Assembly (NCBI GenBank): GCA_947489925.1
Contig: CANLFK010000012.1
Location: 1 to 23,824, forward strand
Source of the DNA: Candidatus Caenarcanales bacterium
Lineage (GTDB): Bacteria; Cyanobacteriota; Vampirovibrionia; Caenarcaniphilales; Caenarcanaceae
Direction of reading: 5' to 3'
Length of the DNA: 23,824 nt
The translations under genes and the position numbers were made by a program. This document shows, in pieces, positions 7,997 through 16,199 of this stretch. The notes under the pieces are model-generated. The model ran no database searches, had not been told where the DNA came from, and saw nothing but the letters and a program-made list of their open reading frames with translations. Positions within the stretch are counted from its first letter, which is position 1. Every line of letters starts with the position of its first letter.

Positions 7997-8731
7997 ATGA
8001 GTAATAATAAATCTTCTAATAATTTAGTTTTAATTTTTATTAGTCAAGTATTAATTGCGTCTCTCTTAATTTTTATTTATCACAAATATATAATTGAAAA
8101 ACCGCATATTTTAGAGACTGGCAATAATTCTTTCACCTCGCAAATAAGTAGACCAAGCTTAGATACTAAAACTGATTATATACATCCAACTGCTTCGATT
8201 ATTGGGAAAGTATTTATTGGACATAGTGTCTTTGTTGCTCCCCAAGCTTCTATTCGTGGAGATGAAGGCACACCTATTTATATTGGTAATAAAGCTAATA
8301 TTCAAGATGGAGTAGTTATTCATGCTTTAGAAACGGAAGAACATGGCGAAACAATTAAAAATCATTTATTAGAAGAGCATAAACTTCATAAAAAATTTGC
8401 TGTTTATATTGGTAATAAAGTTTCTTTAGCTCATCAAAGCCAAGTTCATGGTCCAGCAATTATAGAAGATAATACTTTTATTGGTATGCAAGCTTTTGTT
8501 TTTAATTCAGTTATTGAGGAAAATTGTGTTATTGAGCCAGCCGCCGTGGTAATTGGTGTACATATTCCAAAAAATCATTATGTAAAAGCTGGCAGTATAA
8601 TTAATTCGCAAGCTTTGGCTGACGCTTTACCTTTAATTAGTGAAGATTATGAGTATAAGAATATTAATAAAGCAGTAGTGAATGTAAACTCTCAGTTGGC
8701 AACCACTTATAATAAAAAATATGGCTATTAA
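7997..8731 (+). CDS. cam: Membrane-anchored Cam-type gamma-class carbonic anhydrase
   Basis: Interconverts CO2 and bicarbonate. I chose the ATG at 7997 (244 residues). The frame is open back to 7922, but that would overlap the upstream gene by 59 bases and add a basic stretch before the membrane segment. Residues about 9-33 form one hydrophobic helix, so the enzyme is probably anchored with its catalytic part outside the cytoplasm. The left-handed beta-helix follows. Zinc ligands are H109, H146 and H151, in VVIHAL and SLAHQSQVHGPA. R87, D89, N101 and Q103 match the Methanosarcina thermophila Cam active-site residues R59, D61, N73 and Q75. E90 and E112 match its proton-shuttle residues E62 and E84, with the acidic loop present at about 112-128, and N231 fits Cam N202. 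This points to true carbonic anhydrase activity and not one of the many inactive gamma homologues. Residue matching to Cam is from memory. Confidence 0.88.
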   Translation: MSNNKSSNNLVLIFISQVLIASLLIFIYHKYIIEKPHILETGNNSFTSQISRPSLDTKTDYIHPTASIIGKVFIGHSVFVAPQASIRGDEGTPIYIGNKANIQDGVVIHALETEEHGETIKNHLLEEHKLHKKFAVYIGNKVSLAHQSQVHGPAIIEDNTFIGMQAFVFNSVIEENCVIEPAAVVIGVHIPKNHYVKAGSIINSQALADALPLISEDYEYKNINKAVVNVNSQLATTYNKKYGY

Positions 8732-8739
8732 TGAATTAA

Positions 8740-9279
8740 TTAGTCATTTTGTAAAATCAAATCAATAAATTCTCTCGCTGCTCCTTTTCCGCCATTTAAC
8801 TTAGTAATAAAATTAACTTTGCTTTGTATTTCCAAAACTGCATCTGCTGGACAAGCTGATAAAATAGATTTTTTTAAAAGTTCTAAATCTGGAATATCAT
8901 CACCCATAAAGGCAAAATTCTCGAAAGTACAATTATTTTCTGCTAAAATCTTTTCGGCACAATTTATTTTATTGCGGGATTTATCTCTGATTCGATTAGC
9001 TGGTAAATTCCAATCTTCTATTCTTTTATAAACCCCACCCGAAGCTTCCCTTGCAGTAATAAAATAAATTTTCAAGCCTTGAGCTTCCGCTTTCCTTATT
9101 CCATAACCGTCTTTGGCATTAAAAACCTTAAAAACTTCGCCAAGTTCACCCATGTAAATACTGCCATCAGTCAAAGTTCCATCAATATCGAAGGCAATAA
9201 TTTTGATTTTAGATTTAATTAATTTCAGTTCTTCGGGTGAAAGATTAAGCAATTTCTGGCTCGCTTCGCTTAAAGTCAA
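8740..9279 (-). CDS. kdsC: KdsC-like HAD phosphatase (KDO 8-phosphate phosphatase family)
   Basis: A 179-residue cap-less HAD phosphatase of the KdsC/YrbI type. This type makes KDO from KDO 8-phosphate for LPS inner core, although some relatives act on other sialic-acid-like sugar phosphates. Catalytic aspartates are D31 and D33 in FDIDGTLTDG. T75 and R77 lie in ITAR (KdsC usually has ITGR), the lysine is K100 or K104, and GDDIPDL carries D127, D128 and D131. FNAKDGYGI and NGGKGAAREF are KdsC-typical. The frame begins with TTG at 9279, preceded by a GGAGAAG-like sequence 12 bases upstream. A second TTG at 9254-9252 is possible and there is no ATG before the motif. It overlaps the end of clpX by 35 bases and meets the convergent carbonic anhydrase gene with only 8 bases between. 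It is the main hint of an outer membrane. Confidence 0.8.
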   Translation of the reverse strand: MTLSEASQKLLNLSPEELKLIKSKIKIIAFDIDGTLTDGSIYMGELGEVFKVFNAKDGYGIRKAEAQGLKIYFITAREASGGVYKRIEDWNLPANRIRDKSRNKINCAEKILAENNCTFENFAFMGDDIPDLELLKKSILSACPADAVLEIQSKVNFITKLNGGKGAAREFIDLILQND

Positions 9280-10660
9280 GCAAACTTAAAACTTCTCCAC
9301 TGGTTCGTTTTTCAACTATTTCTTTGGTAATTAAACATTTTTTCAAGTTCTGATTGCGAGGAGCTTCATACATAATTTCGAGCATAATTTCTTCCACAAT
9401 ACTACGCAAAGCTCTAGCTCCCATTTTTCTTTTGAAAGCCAATTCAGCAATAGCACTGACAGCTTGTTTTGTAAATTCCAATTCCACACCATCAATTTTT
9501 AATAATTCTTGATATTGTTTGATTAATGAATTTTTTGGTTCAGTCAAAACGCTCATCAAAGCTTTGGCATCAAGCTGACTCAAAGAAGCAATAACTGGTA
9601 TTCGTCCGACAAATTCTGGGATTAAACCAAATTTAATTAAATCTTCCGGAGTTGCCGCCGCAAAAGCCATAGCTGATCTTTCTTCTCTTTCTTTTTTGGT
9701 AATTGGAATTGCTCCAAAACCCATTGATTTACGAGAATGAACTCTTTCTTCAATAATTTTTTCCATGCCACAAAAAGCTCCGCCCAAAATAAATAAAATA
9801 TTAGCGGTATCTATTTGAATGAATTCTTGATGAGGATGTTTGCGACCGCCTTGTGGTGGAACATTAGCAACTGTACCTTCAATCATTTTGAGTAATGCCT
9901 GCTGAACTCCTTCGCCCGACACATCTCTGGTAATAGAAGGATTTTCTGACTTACGGGCAATTTTATCTACTTCATCAACATAAATAATTCCTCTTTGGGC
10001 TTTTTTAACATTATAATCAGCCGCCTGATAAAGCCTAAGCAAAATGTTTTCGACATCCTCTCCGACATAGCCCGCTTCGGTTAAGGTTGTTGCATCAGCC
10101 ATGGCAAAAGGAACATTTAATAATTTAGCCAAAGTTTGAGCCAAATAAGTTTTACCAGAGCCAGTTGGACCAACTAATAAAATATTGGATTTTTGAATTT
10201 CAATTAAATTTTTATCGGATTTCAAGCCAGTTTCTGCTTCTTTAGACATACTTTTGGCATTCTCTTCAATGGTTGCAATTCTTTTATAATGATTATAAAC
10301 CGCCACTGCTAAAGATTTTTTTGCTGAATCTTGCCCAATAATATGCTCATCCAAAAAGCCTTTTACTTCATGAGGTTTGGGTAATTTTTTTAAGTCAATT
10401 GCTTCTAATTCTTCTTCAGGTTCATCTTTTCCTTTGTTAGGAGCGGCAATTGGACCAGTTTTTAAATTTGGTGCAAAAGGTTTTTTCATAGCAGTATTTC
10501 CTGTAGCCGAGCTATCAAAGAATTCCTCTGCCAAAATCTCATTGCATAATTCAATACATTCATCACAAATATATACGCCAGGTCCAGCAATGAGCTTACG
10601 AACTTGGTCTTGTCCTTTTCCGCAAAAGGAACATTTTAATTTATCTTCAAATTTAGCCAT
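9245..10660 (-). CDS. clpX: ATP-dependent Clp protease ATP-binding subunit ClpX
   Basis: Unfoldase that feeds substrates to ClpP. I use the ATG at 10660; a TTG two codons earlier is possible but unneeded. The resulting 471 residues are longer than the usual 410-430. The extra length comes from a flexible linker at about 45-95 and an insert at about 130-155 before the ATPase core. The zinc-binding domain has C10, C13, C32 and C35. Walker A is GPTGSGKT at 164-171, the pore loop GYVG at 197-200, Walker B IIYVDE at 225-230 and the RKH loop 273-275. The ClpP-contact loop reads MGF at 313-315 where IGF or LGF is usual. No clpP is visible here. There is a 105-base gap before purH upstream on the same strand, and no convincing promoter was seen in it. 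Confidence 0.97.
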   Translation of the reverse strand: MAKFEDKLKCSFCGKGQDQVRKLIAGPGVYICDECIELCNEILAEEFFDSSATGNTAMKKPFAPNLKTGPIAAPNKGKDEPEEELEAIDLKKLPKPHEVKGFLDEHIIGQDSAKKSLAVAVYNHYKRIATIEENAKSMSKEAETGLKSDKNLIEIQKSNILLVGPTGSGKTYLAQTLAKLLNVPFAMADATTLTEAGYVGEDVENILLRLYQAADYNVKKAQRGIIYVDEVDKIARKSENPSITRDVSGEGVQQALLKMIEGTVANVPPQGGRKHPHQEFIQIDTANILFILGGAFCGMEKIIEERVHSRKSMGFGAIPITKKEREERSAMAFAAATPEDLIKFGLIPEFVGRIPVIASLSQLDAKALMSVLTEPKNSLIKQYQELLKIDGVELEFTKQAVSAIAELAFKRKMGARALRSIVEEIMLEIMYEAPRNQNLKKCLITKEIVEKRTSGEVLSLLDFKRSEPEIA

Positions 10661-10771
10661 ATTCAAATATTAATTCTTTTAGACGATTTGTAAGTTATTT
10701 TTTTTCATAATTAAACAAATACTATATATTTAGATTACTTTTTAGTTTGATTCATTTAAGTTAAGCTTTTA

Positions 10772-12307
10772 TTAATGCTTAAAATGCCTAATTGAAGTAA
10801 ATATCATGGCAATTTTATATTTATTGGCTGCGTCTATTACTTCTTGATCTCGAATGCTTCCACCTGGTTGAATAATAGTTTTAATGCGACCTTGAGCACA
10901 ATATTCAATATTATCGGCAAAAGGAAAAAACGCATCAGAAGCTAAAATTCCATTAGTAGACAAATCAGAAGCTTGCTCTAAGGCAATTTTAACAGAATTA
11001 ACTCGGTTAGTTTGTCCGCCACATAAGCCAACTGAACGATTACCATTTACAATTACAATTCCATTTGAGCGAATATGTTTAACTATTCTTAAAGCAAAAA
11101 GTGAACTGAGCCAATCTTCGTCGCTGGGCTGGGTTTCAGTAACCACTTTCATATTATCAGAATTAAAAAGTGAATTGTCTGGGCTTTGCACCAAAAGTCC
11201 ATTCGCAAAAATACTTTTATAGAGAGGGCTATTTATTTCGTGATCGAGAGGAATTTTTATTAAACGCAAATTTTTCTTTTGGCTTAATAATTGAAAAGCC
11301 TCATCAGAAAAACTTGGAGCCATAATTACTTCGAGGAAAATCGCTTGCATTTTTTTAGCCACTTCCAAATCAATTTCTTGGTTTAAGATAACAATTCCAC
11401 CAAAAGCACTAACTGGATCGCATTCCAAGGCATAATCAAAAGCTTCAGTTACAGTTTCACCCAAAGCTACTCCGCAAGGAGAATTATGTTTAACAATTGC
11501 ACAGGCTGGTATTTCGGCTTCAAATTCATTAATCAAATTCCAAGCTGAGTCCATATCTAGCCAATTATTATAAGAAAGTTCTTTGCCACTTAATTGCTTA
11601 ATTGCTTGAATTATGTTTTTCTGATTTGGAATTGAATATAAATTAGCCTTTTGATGAGGATTTTCACCATATCTTAAAGCCTGTTCAAGGTTTAAATTTA
11701 AATTGATTTTATTAGCTGAATTATTATTTTGGGAAGACAAATAGCCCGAAATTACTTGGTCATAATGAGCAGTCTCTTCAAAAGCTCGAGTAGCATATTC
11801 TAAAGATTTTTGAGTATTTAATTGTCCACTTAAGAAAGCCTGTTTAAAATCTTCGTATTGATTTATTGAGCTTAAAACAATTACAGATTCATAATTTTTG
11901 GCAGCACCCCGAATTAAAGAAGGTCCTCCAATATCAATTTGTTCAATAGCTTGTTCTAAAGTATTATTTGGCTGATCAATGGTTTTTTGAAATGGATATA
12001 AATTAACAATTACCAAATCAATTGGTTTTAAATTATGCTCTTTTACAGATTTTTCATGTTCTGGGTTTTGGCGAATATATAAAATTCCTGCATGAATAGC
12101 TGGATGTAAAGTTTTAACTCGCCCACTTAACATTTCAGGCCAGCCAGTAAGCTCTTCTGCTAAAATAACAGGAATATTATGTTCTTTTAAATAATTAGCC
12201 GTTCCGCCAGATGAGACAATTTCAATTTTATTATCTTGTAAGAACTGAGCTAATTCAAGTAAATTAGTTTTATCATAAACGCTGATTAAAGCTCTTTTTA
12301 TTTGCAT
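10772..12307 (-). CDS. purH: Bifunctional AICAR transformylase / IMP cyclohydrolase PurH
   Basis: Catalyses the last two steps of de novo IMP synthesis. The 511 residues match the family. The N-terminal IMP cyclohydrolase (MGS-like) domain starts with ALISVYDKTNLLELA and includes SGRVKTLHP at 61-69 and DIGGPSLIRGAAKN at about 125-138. The AICAR transformylase part includes LRYGENPHQ at 211-219 and the catalytic Lys-His pair K273-H274 in KHNSPCGVA. Asn-Ser here replaces the commoner x-Asn before PCG, a mild variation. The start is an ATG at 12307. It is flanked by clpX downstream and a TPR gene upstream, both on the same strand, with a plausible promoter in the 76-base upstream gap. Its presence indicates a purine prototroph. 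Confidence 0.97.
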   Translation of the reverse strand: MQIKRALISVYDKTNLLELAQFLQDNKIEIVSSGGTANYLKEHNIPVILAEELTGWPEMLSGRVKTLHPAIHAGILYIRQNPEHEKSVKEHNLKPIDLVIVNLYPFQKTIDQPNNTLEQAIEQIDIGGPSLIRGAAKNYESVIVLSSINQYEDFKQAFLSGQLNTQKSLEYATRAFEETAHYDQVISGYLSSQNNNSANKINLNLNLEQALRYGENPHQKANLYSIPNQKNIIQAIKQLSGKELSYNNWLDMDSAWNLINEFEAEIPACAIVKHNSPCGVALGETVTEAFDYALECDPVSAFGGIVILNQEIDLEVAKKMQAIFLEVIMAPSFSDEAFQLLSQKKNLRLIKIPLDHEINSPLYKSIFANGLLVQSPDNSLFNSDNMKVVTETQPSDEDWLSSLFALRIVKHIRSNGIVIVNGNRSVGLCGGQTNRVNSVKIALEQASDLSTNGILASDAFFPFADNIEYCAQGRIKTIIQPGGSIRDQEVIDAANKYKIAMIFTSIRHFKH

Positions 12308-12345
12308 AAATATAGACTAAATTTTAAATTCAAAAATTATTAATT

Positions 12346-12374
12346 ATTATACCTTTTCTGTTTTAGCTTTACAG
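12346..12374 (-). promoter_or_regulatory. Possible sigma-70-type promoter for purH
   Basis: On the minus strand, CTGTAA (12374-12369) and a perfect TATAAT (12351-12346) are 17 bases apart, upstream of the purH ATG at 12307. The -10 is strong and the -35 is poor (three matches). In AT-rich DNA a chance match is possible. Confidence 0.35.
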
Positions 12375-12383
12375 AGTTGAGTT

Positions 12384-13424
12384 TTATTTTTTTTGGGCGG
12401 CTTTGACAACTGTTTTTTTCTTATTATGTTTTTTAGCATATACTTTCTTTTTTCCTTTGCGGGCAGTACTAGCAATTCCTAAACTAGAAGCTGGCATTTT
12501 TCCTCTTACCAATTCAAAGTTTTTGGCAGCAGTTTCATAATTAGGATTTATACTTAAAGCTTGTGAATAAGCCGCTGAAGCTTTAGACAATTGATTATTA
12601 TCATAATAGGCAACTCCTAAATTATTCCAAATATTTGCATCGTTCGGATTTAAATCTCTAGCTCTTTCTAAATATTCAAGGGCAGATCTAATATCAGATT
12701 TTTTATAGTATAAAAGCCCCAAATTATAATAAGCATATGGATTATTTTGATCCAAGGCAATAACCTTTTCATATGCTCTAATTGCCCGAATCATATCACC
12801 CATTTCACCCAAAACTGTACCCAAAAGTAAATGCCCCGATGAATAATTAGGATCAAGTTTTAAAGCTTCAACTGCGTATTTTAAAGCTCTCTCAGTATTA
12901 CCTAATCTATAATGTGCATCAGCCATACTGGCATAAATACGAGGATCTGGCGGATTATTAATAATAATACTTTCATAAATTTGAATTGCATCAGCATATC
13001 GACCAGCTTGGTGTAAAGATAAAGCTTGTTGTAAAGGATCATTCTGGTCAAGCTCACTGGGTGAACCAAAAGGTGGTTGCTGATTTGGGTCTTGCATTCC
13101 CATACCTCCGATTCCATCCATTGGTGGATAATTAGAATTTGGGTCTTGCATTGGCGGATAAGGCGGATACATAGTCGGAGCGAGCATTGGAGCGGGCATA
13201 CCATTGCCTTGCATTTGCTGCATTTGATAATTTGCCTGATCCATTGGCATCGCCTGCATTTGTTGCTGTGGATATGGATTATAATTAGCTTGTAGCTGGC
13301 CAGGAGGCATTGGATAATTAGCTTTCAATGAAATAGTCTGAAAATTACTTTTTGGAAAGTTAAATATGCAAAAAGCCGAAAATAAAATTAACGGTAATTT
13401 CTGATAATTGTGAATTGAAAGCAT
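12384..13424 (-). CDS. Exported TPR protein with Pro/Gln/Met-rich N-terminal region
   Basis: A 346-residue protein from the ATG at 13424; an in-frame TTG at 13436 would add MKKI. Residues about 10-25 are hydrophobic after a lysine and look like an uncleaved anchor or signal peptide, so the protein is probably exported or membrane-tethered. A low-complexity part at about 35-125, rich in Pro, Gln, Met, Asn and Tyr with repeated QDPN, PYPP and QQMQ words, is probably disordered. Five tetratricopeptide repeats follow at about 125-300. Each shows the W/Y-LG-Y-A-A-P pattern, for example NNLGVAYY and YYNLGLLYYKK. The C-terminal tail of about 30 residues is almost all Lys and Ala. TPRs mediate protein binding, but the partner is unknown. 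The neighbouring upstream gene encodes a likely lipoprotein on the same strand, which suggests an envelope function. Confidence 0.75.
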   Translation of the reverse strand: MLSIHNYQKLPLILFSAFCIFNFPKSNFQTISLKANYPMPPGQLQANYNPYPQQQMQAMPMDQANYQMQQMQGNGMPAPMLAPTMYPPYPPMQDPNSNYPPMDGIGGMGMQDPNQQPPFGSPSELDQNDPLQQALSLHQAGRYADAIQIYESIIINNPPDPRIYASMADAHYRLGNTERALKYAVEALKLDPNYSSGHLLLGTVLGEMGDMIRAIRAYEKVIALDQNNPYAYYNLGLLYYKKSDIRSALEYLERARDLNPNDANIWNNLGVAYYDNNQLSKASAAYSQALSINPNYETAAKNFELVRGKMPASSLGIASTARKGKKKVYAKKHNKKKTVVKAAQKK

Positions 13425-13498
13425 AATTTTCTTCAACTTGAAATATATTGAGCAATAACTTATTTATATTTAATTATTCCTTAATTGCAACTTTTTAA

Positions 13499-14623
13499 TC
13501 AAATTTTTGGTAAAGGTCTTTTTATTATTTCAGATTGCTGATTTGCAATTAGTTTTTGGCAATAAAAGAAATTATGGTCTAATTTATAAGCAAAGTCTGT
13601 TTCAGAGCTGTTTTCTCCGCAATCTAAATGTATAAGTTTATTTTTGCTCGGAATTATTAATAAAGAACTATAAATAAAATCATTCGCCAAAAGCTTGCCC
13701 GTTTCATTCACTTCAGCTAATTTTTGAGAGAGTAAAATTTTATCTTCGGTTAATTGTTCAATTTTAAAGCTTTCTTGCCAATGATCTTGATTTACAAGCT
13801 TACAATCAGTGCAATGTCCGCTAAAGCTTTTTTCATAAATTAATGTATTATCTTTAAACACTTTCAAATTTGCTCTTTCACCAATTATAGAACTGCCGTT
13901 TACTTCATCAAAAGGGCTAAGTTCAGCTCTGATTTTTAATTCTTTATTTTCTTTAATTTGTTTTTTCGCTTCAGCTTCTGTTTTATTTAAATTTTTAAAC
14001 TCGGGCAAAGGATATTCTGCTTCTTCAGTTTTTATTTTATTTTCTTTTAAACCCAAACATTTATAAGTTTTTTCTTTTTCATTAAAGTCTCTAACTTCAT
14101 AACCATTTGCAAAATCTTTATTACAATCAAGTTCTTTAATTTCATTGGTGTCTGGGCTAATTAATAAATACTTGTATTTTACAGGATCACCTTCAGCATT
14201 ATATTTTTCGGGCTGACTGATTAAGAGTAATGTATTTGATAATTTTTCAATTTTTATTAATTTATTTTTTATTTCAGGCTTAGCTAATTCATGAAAAGGA
14301 ACTTTCATTTTGCGGGAAAAAATAACTTTTCTTTGTTCAGTATCTTCAATATTTAGTCTGTAATCAAAAGAATCTTTGCTGTCTGGATCAATGAAAGTCC
14401 AGTAAGCTTTTAATCTACGGCTGGGCGAAATAGTTTCAGCTTCTTTGTTTATATTTTGTTCGATTGGCTCTTTTTGCTCTTCCGTAGATTTTTCAGCTGT
14501 ATCTTTATCAATTGTATTTTGCGATTTGGAAATATTATCTTCGATAGGAAATTGCCCTTGGCATGAACTTGAAGAGAAAATGCAAAAAGATAGTAATAAA
14601 AAATTCCAATTAAAAAGTTTCAT
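13499..14623 (-). CDS. Putative lipoprotein with an internal two-fold repeat, unknown function
   Basis: A 374-residue protein from the ATG at 14623 (an in-frame TTG lies two codons earlier). A basic and hydrophobic N-terminus ends in SSSSC at 17-21. The Cys at 21 followed by Gln fits lipid attachment, but the site lacks the usual Leu at -3, so it is a weak lipobox. A Glu/Lys/Thr-rich spacer follows to about 68. Two similar halves come next, at about 72-208 and 231-373. Each has a stretch ending in LLLISQ or ILLSQ, then YLLISP...LDC or LLIIPS...LDC. A second Cys follows about 20 residues later (C167 with C189, C335 with C355), and the halves end in YPLPE or RPLPK. The paired Cys may form disulfides. 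C271 and C274 add a CxxC in the second half only. I do not recognise the family. Its own promoter is probably at 14653-14680. Confidence 0.65.
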   Translation of the reverse strand: MKLFNWNFLLLSFCIFSSSSCQGQFPIEDNISKSQNTIDKDTAEKSTEEQKEPIEQNINKEAETISPSRRLKAYWTFIDPDSKDSFDYRLNIEDTEQRKVIFSRKMKVPFHELAKPEIKNKLIKIEKLSNTLLLISQPEKYNAEGDPVKYKYLLISPDTNEIKELDCNKDFANGYEVRDFNEKEKTYKCLGLKENKIKTEEAEYPLPEFKNLNKTEAEAKKQIKENKELKIRAELSPFDEVNGSSIIGERANLKVFKDNTLIYEKSFSGHCTDCKLVNQDHWQESFKIEQLTEDKILLSQKLAEVNETGKLLANDFIYSSLLIIPSKNKLIHLDCGENSSETDFAYKLDHNFFYCQKLIANQQSEIIKRPLPKI

Positions 14624-14652
14624 AATCAATAAAAAAACAGAAATATATATTC

Positions 14653-14680
14653 ATTTTAACATTTATGGAAAGCGGGGCAA
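14653..14680 (-). promoter_or_regulatory. Probable sigma-70-type promoter of the lipoprotein gene
   Basis: On the minus strand, TTGCCC (14680-14675) and TAAAAT (14658-14653) are separated by 16 bases, and TG stands just before the -10 (extended -10 form). The site is 30 bases upstream of the ATG at 14623. It lies in the 226-base gap between this gene and divergent miaB. In the rest of that gap I see no gene, no tRNA and no confident plus-strand promoter. Confidence 0.45.
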
Positions 14681-14849
14681 TTAAAATAAAATTCTTTAGA
14701 AAAAAGACTTGCAATTCCTTGCCTCAAAGTTTTATTTGAATGTCGATTCTAGGACTTTGGTGTTGATCGAACTCACATTAATTAATGCCATTGTTTACTA
14801 ATTGAGTGTAAAATATGTTTATCATTAAAAAAGTATCTATATAAATTCA

Positions 14850-16184
14850 ATGCCAAATTGTTATATTGAGACTCTTGGTTGTCAAATGAATAAAGCTGAC
14901 TCAGAGAGAATGTTAGGTTTATTATCTGAGCTAAATTACAAAGAAATTGATAAGCCAGAAGAAGCTGATTTATTAATTATTAATACTTGCACAATCCGTG
15001 AAGGAGCTGCTGATAAAGCTTATAGTAATTTGGGTCGCTGGAATAAGCTTAAACAACAAAGACCAAATACTTTAATTGCTTTGGCTGGCTGTTTGGCTCA
15101 GGAAAAAGGTCAGCAGATTCAAAAGAAAATGCCTTATATTGATATTGTTTTTGGTACACATAATTTGCACCGTTTACCAGACTTACTTTTGGAGCAGGCT
15201 AAATCTGGGGAAAAACAATGTGAATTATATGAAAAATTGCCCGAAGAAATACCCGAAACTCCTATTATTAGACAAACCTCTGTTACAGCTTGGGTAAATG
15301 TAATTTTGGGTTGTAATTTTAATTGTACTTATTGCATTGTTCCGCAAGTTCGTGGGCGTGAAAAGAGTCGTAGCCTTGACTTTATCAAACAAGAAATTGA
15401 AGGATTAGTGGCTGAAGGCTTTAAAGAAGTAACTCTTTTGGGGCAAAATGTAACCGCTTATGGTTTAGACTTTAATGATAATACCTCTCTGGCTGGTTTA
15501 TTAAGATATATTCATGACATCAAAGGACTTGAGAGAATCCGTTTCTTGACTGGGCATCCTCACCATGTAACCGATGAATTAATTGAAACAGTGGCTGAAT
15601 TGCCCAAAGTTTGTGAATATTTTCATATACCAATGCAAGCGGGAGACGATGAAACTTTGCGTCGTATGGCTAGAGTATATAAAGTTGATAAATATATGAA
15701 AATGGTTGATAAAATCCGCTCTCTAATGCCAAATGCTGGAATTACCAGTGATTTTATTGTTGGCTTTCCGGGTGAAACAGAAGAGCAGTTTTTGAATACT
15801 TGCAAAACAATTGAAAAAATCGGCTTTGATTCTTGCATTACGGCTATGTATTCTCCTCGAACCAATACACCAGGTGCAAAGTGGGAAGCAGACCCTAATT
15901 TAAAAGTATCAGCTGAAAAAAAACAAGCCAGAATTATTCATATAAATGCTTTGGTAACTGAAATTGCCGAAAAACAAAGCCGTCAAAAATATCCAGTCAA
16001 TAGTATTCATGAAATATTAATTGAAGGTCGTAGCCAAAGAAATGCTGAAGTTTGGAGCGGTAGAACTAGATCTGGAAAAGTTTGTAATTTTATTGGTAAT
16101 CCAGACAAAAAACCGGGTGATTTAGTAAATGTAAAAGTTGAAGCCGTCAATCCTTGGGCAATTAAAGGGAATATTATTGAGTAG
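14850..16184 (+). CDS. miaB: tRNA-2-methylthio-N6-dimethylallyladenosine synthase MiaB
   Basis: Radical-SAM methylthiotransferase that adds a methylthio group to C2 of i6A37 in tRNA, acting after MiaA (encoded at 4705). The 444-residue length is typical. The N-terminal UPF0004 domain has the auxiliary-cluster cysteines C11 (TLGCQMN), C47 (NTCTIRE) and C81 (AGCLAQ). The radical-SAM triad is C155, C159 and C162 in CNFNCTYC, followed by VPQVRGREKSRS, where MiaB usually has PYVRG. The C-terminal part from about residue 380 (IHEILIEG...RNAEVWSGRT...) is a TRAM RNA-binding domain. Related MtaB and RimO are less likely because the GCQMN opening and VRGRE context fit MiaB. It starts a plus-strand run with 12-15 base spacing to the next genes. 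Confidence 0.95.
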   Translation: MPNCYIETLGCQMNKADSERMLGLLSELNYKEIDKPEEADLLIINTCTIREGAADKAYSNLGRWNKLKQQRPNTLIALAGCLAQEKGQQIQKKMPYIDIVFGTHNLHRLPDLLLEQAKSGEKQCELYEKLPEEIPETPIIRQTSVTAWVNVILGCNFNCTYCIVPQVRGREKSRSLDFIKQEIEGLVAEGFKEVTLLGQNVTAYGLDFNDNTSLAGLLRYIHDIKGLERIRFLTGHPHHVTDELIETVAELPKVCEYFHIPMQAGDDETLRRMARVYKVDKYMKMVDKIRSLMPNAGITSDFIVGFPGETEEQFLNTCKTIEKIGFDSCITAMYSPRTNTPGAKWEADPNLKVSAEKKQARIIHINALVTEIAEKQSRQKYPVNSIHEILIEGRSQRNAEVWSGRTRSGKVCNFIGNPDKKPGDLVNVKVEAVNPWAIKGNIIE

Positions 16185-16199
16185 AAAAATATATTAATT

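Noticed and set aside
10661..10666. TTG start for clpX at 10666
   Set aside because: An ATG two codons later gives the usual MAKFE-like opening before the zinc-binding Cys, and no ribosome binding site favours the TTG.
13077..13295. Plus-strand open frame rich in Trp, His and Ile inside the TPR gene
   Set aside because: It is the complement of the Pro/Gln/Met-rich repeat region and has no independent support.
14700..14800. tRNA-like look of the segment with GTCGATTC and GATCGAAC words
   Set aside because: No cloverleaf with acceptor, D, anticodon and T arms can be drawn.
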